Below are positions 1 to 7,548 of a DNA stretch of 64,000 bases, one piece after another (position 1 is the stretch's first letter; each line of letters begins with the position of its first letter). Source of the stretch: CAZDGV01 sp964505195 (GTDB lineage Bacteria > Bacteroidota > Bacteroidia > Chitinophagales > Chitinophagaceae); NCBI GenBank assembly GCA_964505195.1, contig CAZDGV010000002.1, positions 1 to 64,000 of the forward strand, read 5' to 3'. Under the pieces are notes generated by a model. That model did no database searches. It was not told where the DNA came from and saw only the letters and a list, made by a program, of their open reading frames with translations. A program made the position numbers and the translations under genes.

Positions 1-247
1 TATCGCTCGTTGCATGCCCCAGAAACACATCATCGACGTATAGGTCGAACTCGGACGACAGAATTTGAAAGGAGATCGGGTTGGGATTTTCGTACACGAG
101 GTCCATCCGGACGGTAGAGGATGCCACCCCCAGCTTTTCCATTTTGAGGTTTCTCATTTCCAAAAACGAGGGCTCCTTGAATATAGCACATCCAGAAAGG
201 GTGCAAAGAAATCCGATTAAAAGCAGAGGTAAGGGTAAAAAGCGCAT
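1..247 (-). CDS. LEA/WHy-type lipoprotein, C-terminal part beyond window
   Basis: Reading leftward from an ATG at 247, 82 codons are open to the window edge, so only the N-terminal part is visible. Residues 1-20 form a lipoprotein signal peptide: a charged start, a leucine-rich core and the lipobox LSGC with Cys20 as the probable lipidated residue, so an envelope-anchored product is expected. The mature part matches the LEA-type-2/WHy pattern: VRMDLVYENPNPISFQI, then FDLYVDD and the turn FLGHA, where the N-P-N-P stretch is typical of these small beta-sandwich proteins. Their function in bacteria is not settled. It is divergent from the WbqC-family gene, with an AT-rich spacer between them. 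The family call rests on about 60 mature residues. Confidence 0.7.
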   Translation of the reverse strand, partial: MRFLPLPLLLIGFLCTLSGCAIFKEPSFLEMRNLKMEKLGVASSTVRMDLVYENPNPISFQILSSEFDLYVDDVFLGHATSD

Positions 248-377
248 GCCGCAATTTAATGGCTCTTAACTTATTGGACTGTGAAATCTTTGCGAAAAAC
301 AAGTACATTTGAGCTAAATAGATTAGCATTTGATGTCAATTGATGATTCAAACAGAAAACTAATAAAAGACGCATTT

Positions 378-436
378 TATTATTTAAATAATATGTTGAT
401 ATTCAAATAATTAATAATTATTAATTAATAATTATT
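378..436. repeat. Two perfect AT-only palindromes in divergent spacer
   Basis: Between the divergent lipoprotein and WbqC-family genes lie a perfect 16-bp palindrome (378-393, centre TTTAAA) and a perfect 24-bp palindrome (413-436, centre TTAATTAA), both made only of A and T. They could be melting or protein-binding sites for the divergent promoters. Palindromes are also easy to form by chance in such AT-rich DNA. No inverted repeat of higher complexity and no gene was seen in 248-500. Confidence 0.6.
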
Positions 437-500
437 GTAAATTAAATTAGACTTCAGAGTGTCGGATTTTATGGAATAAAATTTTAGCATTAATTCCCAG

Positions 501-1181
501 ATGTCTTTTAAAAAAAATATGTATCAAATATCAGATATACAATACTTTGGAAGCGTAAACTATTATTATAATTTAATTACAAGCTCATCCATCCATTTTT
601 CCCCATCTATTCCCTATCAAAAGGAGCAAAAATGCAACCGAACTTTCATTCTTGGTGCCAATGGACTCATCCTTCTTTCCCTCCCATTAGCCGGTGGCAG
701 GTCGGTCAAAGGGCCAATTGGGGAGATTGCCATTGCGGAAGACGATCGCTGGAAAAAGGTTCACTGGAGGGGTATACATGATGCATACCGAAAAGCACCC
801 TGGTTTGATGCCTACGGATGGGAATTGGAGCTGATACTGAAGCAATCGGACAATCGTTTATATCCATTAAACCTGGTTATCCTTCGGTGGGTCTTAGCAA
901 AGCTGCGCGTAGATGTGGAGATTGTTGAGGTGAATAACCAGGAAATGTCCGAATACGAGGTAGTGAAACGAGCTATTGGTGATACGGCTCCCTTGGACTC
1001 GATTCCGGAGGGTTATCCTACATATCAGCAAGTATTCAGCGATCGGCTTGACTTTGTTGGGAATTTATCTATCATCGATTTGCTGATGAATGAAGGACCG
1101 GCTGCACGGGATTATTTGATATGTTTATCAGGTTATTTGGAACGGCAAGTAAATGCACAAAACGACCAAAAACTTATTTAA
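501..1181 (+). CDS. WbqC-like family protein
   Basis: The 226-residue product matches the WbqC-like family: the N-terminal YFGSVNYYYNLI segment, the 'RTFILGANGLILLSLPLAGG' stretch, then 'WKKVHWRGIHDAYRKAPWFDAY', where aromatic and charged positions are characteristic. Family members occur in LPS or O-antigen loci and are thought to act in glycan biosynthesis or transfer, but no reaction has been firmly assigned to my knowledge. No signal peptide or membrane segment is visible, so it should be cytoplasmic. The ATG at 501 lies about 65 bases after the AT palindromes and gives a start at the expected place relative to the family core. The next gene begins 37 bases after its stop. Confidence 0.8.
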   Translation: MSFKKNMYQISDIQYFGSVNYYYNLITSSSIHFSPSIPYQKEQKCNRTFILGANGLILLSLPLAGGRSVKGPIGEIAIAEDDRWKKVHWRGIHDAYRKAPWFDAYGWELELILKQSDNRLYPLNLVILRWVLAKLRVDVEIVEVNNQEMSEYEVVKRAIGDTAPLDSIPEGYPTYQQVFSDRLDFVGNLSIIDLLMNEGPAARDYLICLSGYLERQVNAQNDQKLI

Positions 1182-1218
1182 TTTCGGCATCCAAGGGGGA
1201 TTCTTCTCTTTCATAATC

Positions 1219-4200
1219 ATGAGAAAACTGCTTTTCTGTTATTTTCTAGCTTTTTTGTTACCCTTAGCATCCTATGCCCAGGACTTTTCCAACCGTGGAA
1301 AGGAGTTTTGGCTGGCTTATCCGGGTCATATCGACGGGAATAATTCCCGTATGGCACTGTACATTTCCTCTACGGTCAACACATCCGGATCCGTTTTTCT
1401 GCCGGGAAACAACCAGATCAATTTCACCGTAACCGCCAATCAGGCATCTGTGGTGCAAATTTTTCCGGCTACTTTGAATGTAATTAATGCACAAAGTGAG
1501 GGAATAAATACCGGGTTTGGCATTCGTATTGTAACCAATGACCCGGTTGTAGCTTATGCGCATGTTTTGAATGCAGCACGTTCTGGTTCTACCTTGCTTT
1601 TTCCGGTAAACACTTTGGGTCGTGAATACGTGGCGGCCTCCTTTGCGAGTGTTTCAAATTCTAATCCTCCTGCCGGTGTCATCAATGGTTCTGCTTCTGG
1701 TAGTCAGTTTACAATTGTTGCAGTGGAGGATAACACTACCATTGAAATTACCCCTACTGCTCCAGATGTAGGCAATAGACGATCCGCAAACATTCCTTTT
1801 ACAATTACAATGAATAGAGGGGATGTTTATCAATATCGAACTGCATTTAATTTGGATATTACAGGAACTAAAATCCGTTCCCTTGCAACTTCAACATCTT
1901 CATGTAAACCAATCGCTGTTTTTTCTGGAAGTCCCTGGGCTGCCATAGGCTGTCCGGGTTTTCTTGGAGGAACCAATTGTAATGCTTCCGGAGGCGATAA
2001 TCTCTTTTTGCAGATGATCCCCAAATCATCTTGGGGAAAAGAATATGTTACAGCACCATTTGCAGATCGACCTTATGATATTTACCGCGTATTAGTTGAT
2101 GATCCTGCCACAAACGTTACGCTCAATGGAAATGTATTGCCTAAAAATCAATTGGTCAACAACAGCTATTATCAGTTCTTTGGATCAACCCCCAATGTGA
2201 TTTCAACAGACAAGCCCGTAGTGGTGGTGCAATACATGGTTGCACAGAATTGCGATCCTAGGAATAATCCTTTAAACAATTGCGGAACGGCCAATCCTGC
2301 TTTTCCAGGTGATCCGGAAATGGTCATTATTAATCCTATCGAGCAAACCATTAATGATGTTACCGTGGTATCGGCTAGAAATAATCTTACGCCTCCCAAT
2401 ACCAATATTATCAAGCATTTTTTCACGATCATCATGAAAACCAATGCAACGGGGAGTTTGCGTATTGACGGAAATCCGCCCACAGGTAATTTTATACCTA
2501 TTCCGAATTCTGCGTACTCTTATCTACATGAAAATGTTACCGCATCTACCAATATCAATCCATCGCATCGTATTAATGCCGACAGCGGATTCGTTGCGCT
2601 GGCATACGGATTGGGAGGGGTAGAATCTTATGGGTATAATGCTGGTACCAACGTGCGCGATCTTTTTCAATTTATGAGCGTGAGGAATCAGTTCGGAAAT
2701 GTTGACTTCCCCGCTACTTGCTCGGGTACACCTTTCAAGTTGGCAATCACGCTTCCTTATCGCCCTACCAAACTGAATTGGAATTTGTCTAGTCTGTCGC
2801 AACCTGCCGTTGATAATAATGCTCCAACGCCTGACTCCAGTTATTTTCTACAGGGGCGTGAACTATTCGTTTACCGGCTTCCGAATAATTATCAAATGAC
2901 CCAAAAGGGTGTGTATCCCATCAAAGTTTCTGTAAACAATCCCACACCCGACGGCTGCTCTGGTGAGCAGGTTATCGATTTTGAACTCAATGTTTTCGAT
3001 CCGCCTACAACCAGCATGAGTGTGAGCTCAGACGGATGTGTTGGCAGTCCCGTGCAGTTTACTGCAACTAATAATACAGGTGGTCGTCCAGTAAGTCGTT
3101 ATTACTGGGATTTTGGAGATGGTACGAGTTCAACTGCACAGAGTCCGCAAAAAACGTTCACCCAACCAGGTAAGTACAACATCAAATACACTTTACAAAC
3201 AGATGTGGGTTGTATCAGCGATACCGTATTTCGCGAAATTGAAATTTCCAATGTGCCAACACCCGGTTTCAGTGTGTCGAATCCACAGTGTACTAATAAT
3301 GCCATTGCTTTCACAGATGGTTCCTCTTTTTCGGGATTTGGAACGGTGACCAACTGGCGCTGGAATTTTGATAATGGCACAGTGCTTAACAATGCCAACA
3401 ATAATGCCGTTACAAATACTTTTTCAAATGCGGGTAGTTACAATGTTTCATTGCAACTAACTACCAGTACGGGTTGTGTGAGTCCTGCTTTTACCATTCC
3501 TGTAACAGTACATCCGCTTCCTGTTCCGAAGTTCTCAATGAGCTATGCCTGCTTACCGGATGGACAGGTTCGATTTACGGATGAGTCAACCATTGCCAAT
3601 GGCACACAGGCTCAGTTTGCTTATCGTTGGAATTTTGGTGATCCCAATTCGGGCGGAGCCAACTTAGCTAATATCGCTAATCCTATACATCGTTATAGTA
3701 CGGTTGGACCTTACGATATTCAACTGATTGTTACTTCTGTCAATGGCTGCGTGGATTCAGTTACAAACAAACAGAGCAATATTTATCCTCAGCCTAAAAC
3801 CAACTTTTCCATACCAGCTGAAGTTTGCTTCCAAGCACCGGTAACCATGCAAGATCAAACCGATGGCATCACACATCCGGTCGTGCGATGGGAGTGGAGG
3901 TTCCTGCAAGCCAATGGTACGCAAGCGGGAACTTCAACGGCACAAAACCCGGTATTTGATTTTCCCGCTCCGGGCACCTATACAGTTCGTCATTGGGCCT
4001 TTACCGATCAGAATTGTGTGAGTGATACTGTTGAGAAACAGATCGTAATTCATCCTTGGCCTACTGCAAATTTTGCACCGGTTAATCCAACCTGCGAAAA
4101 GAATGCATCGTTGTTTAATGACCTATCCGTAGCGAATGTAGGGAATATCGTGCGTTGGTATTGGAAAATGGGAGATGGTACAATCCGTACTCAAACTACA

Positions 4201-6447
4201 CCTGCGCAGCTTTCGCATACTTATACAAGTTGGGGAGATCAGAATGTTCAATTGGTAGTTGAAAATAGCAAGGGTTGTGTGAGTGATACCTTTACGCGCA
4301 CACAACGCATTCATCCGCTGCCTCAGCCGGGATTTGTTTTACCTGAAGTTTGTCAGAACGACGTCCTCGCTAATTTTACAGATACTACGAAGATTGCTGA
4401 TGCTACCACGGGTTTTACATATCGTTGGAATTTCAATGCGGGATCACCGGCAGTGAATCCAGGTCCGGTTCCAACTACTTCCACCGCCAAAAATCCCATC
4501 ATACGCTTCAATAAAGCAGCGGATTATATTGTTTCGGTTGTAGTGGCTTCCGCTGCAGGATGTGTTGATTCCTTGAGTAAATCTTTTACCGTAAATGGTG
4601 CCGTACCTGATGCGAATTTTAATATTCTTCCTACCAACGGACTATGCAGTAACCGGCCGGTTGAAATACAAAATACATCCACCGTTGATTTTGGTGTAGT
4701 AACCAAAGTGGAAGTGTATTGGGATTTTGATCAGCAACCAACGGTATTCATCACAGATGATCATCCGCAGCCTAATAAAATTTACAGCCATCAGTATCCC
4801 AATTTCCAATCGCCGCTCACGCGCAGCTTCCGTATTCGTTTGCGTGCTTTTTCCGGTGGCACTTGCGTGGATGAAATCATCAAAACAGTGGTGGTCAATG
4901 CCAGTCCGCTCACGCAATTCAATGCTATGCCGGGTATTTGTTTGGATGCTACGCCCCGACAAATCACTGAAGCTTCTGAACTGGGTGGCCTTGCAGGGAC
5001 TTCGGTATTTTCCGGACCGGGCGTAAATGCAAGTGGTCGCTTTGATCCTGCAGCTGCCGGGGTAGGAACACATACACTGCGCTATACCTTCACTGCTGCC
5101 AATGCTTGTACCATGTTTAGTGAACGCACAGTTGAAGTATGGCCCCGACCTGTAAGTGATTTCGATTTGCTTTTGCCATCCTGTGAAAAAAATCAGGTTG
5201 CATTCCGCGATAATTCTACGCATAACGCCACATCCATTACTACCTGGCAATGGAACTTTGGAGATGGATCGCCCTTGCTGATTGAAAATTCGGTAAGCAA
5301 TGCGCGACATATATTTAATCAGTTCAATGATTACAATGTAACCTTACAGGTAATCAACAACCGAGGCTGTACCAGTATACCCACCACCAAAAACATTACA
5401 GTACATCCTTTGCCTCGCGTTAGTTTCACTCTGCCCATTGTGTGCTTGCCCGAAGGAAAAGCTGCTTTTGCCAATTTAACCGCATTGCCTAATGGTAGCA
5501 ATAATGGTATTCAATATCGATGGAAATTTGGCGATGCTGCTGCTTCACCTGTCGGTTCGGATACATCCATTCTGAAAGATCCTGTTTATAATTATCGCAA
5601 TTTGGGCAATTATACTGTTCGGCTTATTGCACAAACCGATCAGCAGTGTATCGACTCACTTGATCAAACAGTTACAGAAGTGTATCCGCAACCAAGAGCT
5701 TCCTTTACATCTACTGATAGTGTATGTATTGATAATGCTGTCGTATTCACCGATCGGAGTACGGGCAGTGGCCGACCCATTCAGCAATGGAAATGGAATT
5801 TTGGCGACGGTATCAGCTCTGCATTACAAAATCCCGTGTATCTCTATCGCAATCAAGGAGCTTATACAGCCAGCTTATTTGTAATAACTGATAAAGGATG
5901 CTTGAGCGATACCGCAACGCGTAGCGTAAACGTATGGGATTATCCTATCGCCAATGCCGGTCCTGATTTCACCATGCTGCAGGATGGCGTTCGGAAGATT
6001 TCAGCAGCAAGTGCCAGCGGTGCTGAAATACAAATTCTTTGGACGCCGCCCACCTGGTTGAACGATGTGAGCTTACAAAATCCAACCATCGTGCAGCCGC
6101 AAGATGATATAACTTATCGAATGACGGTTACCGGAAGAGGTGGGTGTACACGATTTGACGATGTATTTGTCAAAATTCTCAAAACGCCTAAACCGCCCAA
6201 TACATTTACGCCTAATGGCGATGGCATCAACGACTTTTGGGAAATTGAATATTTGAACGACTATCCCGGCTGTGTGCTGGAAGTATATAATTCAGCCGGC
6301 ACGCTCTTGTATCGTTCGGTGGGTTATCCTACACCATGGGACGGAACTTTTAAAGGACAAAAGCTACCGGCCGGCACCTATTATTATGTGATTGATCCTA
6401 AAAACGGTCGCAAGCGTGTGGCCGGTTATGTAACCATTATCCGATGA
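1219..6447 (+). CDS. PKD-repeat surface protein with T9SS type B sorting domain
   Basis: A 1742-residue secreted protein. The ATG at 1219 is chosen because it is followed directly by a signal peptide (MRKLLFCYFLAF...ASYAQ); an ATG at 1153 would add 22 residues and overlap the upstream gene. Residues about 20-505 resemble the IgGFc-binding N-terminal domain (GKEFWLAYP near the start). Then comes an Ig-like module, then from about residue 594 to 1573 eleven modules of 80-100 residues, most with PKD signatures such as WDFGDGT, RWNFGD and WNFGDG and a conserved Cys pair. Another Ig-like module (1574-1658) precedes the C-terminal domain (1659-1742), which opens with NTFTPNGDGIND and is the gliding-motility-associated/T9SS type B sorting domain. 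It should be exported through T9SS to the cell surface or medium; adhesion is the likely role by inference. Its stop overlaps the start of the PorP/SprF gene. Confidence 0.92.
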   Translation: MRKLLFCYFLAFLLPLASYAQDFSNRGKEFWLAYPGHIDGNNSRMALYISSTVNTSGSVFLPGNNQINFTVTANQASVVQIFPATLNVINAQSEGINTGFGIRIVTNDPVVAYAHVLNAARSGSTLLFPVNTLGREYVAASFASVSNSNPPAGVINGSASGSQFTIVAVEDNTTIEITPTAPDVGNRRSANIPFTITMNRGDVYQYRTAFNLDITGTKIRSLATSTSSCKPIAVFSGSPWAAIGCPGFLGGTNCNASGGDNLFLQMIPKSSWGKEYVTAPFADRPYDIYRVLVDDPATNVTLNGNVLPKNQLVNNSYYQFFGSTPNVISTDKPVVVVQYMVAQNCDPRNNPLNNCGTANPAFPGDPEMVIINPIEQTINDVTVVSARNNLTPPNTNIIKHFFTIIMKTNATGSLRIDGNPPTGNFIPIPNSAYSYLHENVTASTNINPSHRINADSGFVALAYGLGGVESYGYNAGTNVRDLFQFMSVRNQFGNVDFPATCSGTPFKLAITLPYRPTKLNWNLSSLSQPAVDNNAPTPDSSYFLQGRELFVYRLPNNYQMTQKGVYPIKVSVNNPTPDGCSGEQVIDFELNVFDPPTTSMSVSSDGCVGSPVQFTATNNTGGRPVSRYYWDFGDGTSSTAQSPQKTFTQPGKYNIKYTLQTDVGCISDTVFREIEISNVPTPGFSVSNPQCTNNAIAFTDGSSFSGFGTVTNWRWNFDNGTVLNNANNNAVTNTFSNAGSYNVSLQLTTSTGCVSPAFTIPVTVHPLPVPKFSMSYACLPDGQVRFTDESTIANGTQAQFAYRWNFGDPNSGGANLANIANPIHRYSTVGPYDIQLIVTSVNGCVDSVTNKQSNIYPQPKTNFSIPAEVCFQAPVTMQDQTDGITHPVVRWEWRFLQANGTQAGTSTAQNPVFDFPAPGTYTVRHWAFTDQNCVSDTVEKQIVIHPWPTANFAPVNPTCEKNASLFNDLSVANVGNIVRWYWKMGDGTIRTQTTPAQLSHTYTSWGDQNVQLVVENSKGCVSDTFTRTQRIHPLPQPGFVLPEVCQNDVLANFTDTTKIADATTGFTYRWNFNAGSPAVNPGPVPTTSTAKNPIIRFNKAADYIVSVVVASAAGCVDSLSKSFTVNGAVPDANFNILPTNGLCSNRPVEIQNTSTVDFGVVTKVEVYWDFDQQPTVFITDDHPQPNKIYSHQYPNFQSPLTRSFRIRLRAFSGGTCVDEIIKTVVVNASPLTQFNAMPGICLDATPRQITEASELGGLAGTSVFSGPGVNASGRFDPAAAGVGTHTLRYTFTAANACTMFSERTVEVWPRPVSDFDLLLPSCEKNQVAFRDNSTHNATSITTWQWNFGDGSPLLIENSVSNARHIFNQFNDYNVTLQVINNRGCTSIPTTKNITVHPLPRVSFTLPIVCLPEGKAAFANLTALPNGSNNGIQYRWKFGDAAASPVGSDTSILKDPVYNYRNLGNYTVRLIAQTDQQCIDSLDQTVTEVYPQPRASFTSTDSVCIDNAVVFTDRSTGSGRPIQQWKWNFGDGISSALQNPVYLYRNQGAYTASLFVITDKGCLSDTATRSVNVWDYPIANAGPDFTMLQDGVRKISAASASGAEIQILWTPPTWLNDVSLQNPTIVQPQDDITYRMTVTGRGGCTRFDDVFVKILKTPKPPNTFTPNGDGINDFWEIEYLNDYPGCVLEVYNSAGTLLYRSVGYPTPWDGTFKGQKLPAGTYYYVIDPKNGRKRVAGYVTIIR

Positions 6448-7481
6448 TTGACATGAAAAGAAGAATTTACTTTTTTCATTTTGCATTTGCTTTTTTATTT
6501 GCTTTGAAAGCAGATGCGCAGCAGCGTCCACACTACACGCAATACATTCTCAATAATTACATTTTGAATCCTGCACTTACAGGAATTGAAAACTATACAG
6601 ATGTAAAGTTCAGCTTTCGCAATCAGTGGGTAGGTTTTCCAGGAGCTCCGCAAACTTTTTACGCCAGTGTTCACGCGCCTATCGGGAAAGAAGATTATCG
6701 TACCAATGCTACTTCATTTCAAGTGCCGGGACAGAATCCAAGAGGAAAAGCCTATTGGGAGTCTTATACTGCAGCTGCACCACACCATGGTATTGGCGCT
6801 TCTATTGTGAGTTATAAAACGGGATATATTAGTCGCAACTATGCAACGGTATCCTATGCATATCATCTCGGACTTTCACCGAAATTTAATTTAGCTGCCG
6901 GTTTTTCGGGTGGAGTTTCCACTTTAACCCTCGATAGAACAAAAGTAGAGCTTGCTAATCCAATTGATCCCGCTATTGGTAATTTAGATGGACAGCTGAA
7001 CCGTATTCGTCCGGAATTGAATGCCGGTTTGTGGCTCTATTCCGATCGTGTGTTTGCAGGTATCAGCGCGCAGCAAATCATACCGCAGAAAATCAATTTA
7101 GTAGATGATCAGCTGTATCGTTCAACACTGGTGCCGCATGTTTTTGCAACGGCCGGTTATCGCGTAATGCTAAACGATGATATCAATTTCATCCCATCCG
7201 TTATGTTGCGTTATATCAGCAGCATGCCATTATTTGTTGATGTGAATGCCAAGCTACAGTATCGTGATTTGATTTGGGTAGGGGTGAACGGCAGGATCAA
7301 AGAAGGCATTGCAGGCATGGCAGGCATCAATGTTTCGAATACATTCAACGTAAGCTACTCTTACGATGTAAACAATGCCCGTTACCTGCTTGGATTTATG
7401 CAGCGCGGTACACATGAAATGGTTTTGGGTTTTATTCTAGGAAACCGTTACGGCGATCAGTGCCCAAAACGCATGTGGTAG
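6444..7481 (+). CDS. PorP/SprF family T9SS outer-membrane protein
   Basis: The 345-residue protein has a signal peptide ending ...LKADAQ and the family hallmark QRPHYTQYILNNYILNPALTG, followed by alternating amphipathic strands typical of this outer-membrane beta-barrel family. PorP/SprF proteins work with type IX secretion, and copies encoded beside a type B sorting-domain protein are thought to help export or anchor that partner. Here the ATG (6444) overlaps the TGA of the giant PKD gene in an ATGA junction, implying translational coupling. An internal ATG at 6453 gives an equally good signal peptide. A hairpin terminator follows. Confidence 0.92.
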   Translation: MIDMKRRIYFFHFAFAFLFALKADAQQRPHYTQYILNNYILNPALTGIENYTDVKFSFRNQWVGFPGAPQTFYASVHAPIGKEDYRTNATSFQVPGQNPRGKAYWESYTAAAPHHGIGASIVSYKTGYISRNYATVSYAYHLGLSPKFNLAAGFSGGVSTLTLDRTKVELANPIDPAIGNLDGQLNRIRPELNAGLWLYSDRVFAGISAQQIIPQKINLVDDQLYRSTLVPHVFATAGYRVMLNDDINFIPSVMLRYISSMPLFVDVNAKLQYRDLIWVGVNGRIKEGIAGMAGINVSNTFNVSYSYDVNNARYLLGFMQRGTHEMVLGFILGNRYGDQCPKRMW

Positions 7482-7494
7482 TTTGCTATAAAAG

Positions 7495-7526
7495 AAAAGC
7501 CCCGAGGTGGAAACATCGGGACTTTT
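7495..7526. terminator. Terminator between convergent PorP/SprF and pyrophosphatase genes
   Basis: AAAAG-C-CCCGA pairs with TCGGG-A-CTTTT across a 10-base loop (ten pairs with one mismatch). It sits between two convergent genes and has A-rich and T-rich flanks, so it may serve both strands. Confidence 0.65.
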
Positions 7527-7548
7527 GGTAATGGACTGATTTAGCGAT

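Noticed and set aside
30..329. A 99-codon open frame on the minus strand at the window start
   Set aside because: It overlaps the lipoprotein gene in another frame; the lipoprotein frame has a signal peptide, lipobox and family pattern, this one has none.
4642..5310. A 222-codon open frame antisense to the PKD gene
   Set aside because: It mirrors the PKD coding sequence, has a composition unlike a protein domain and no signal or motif.
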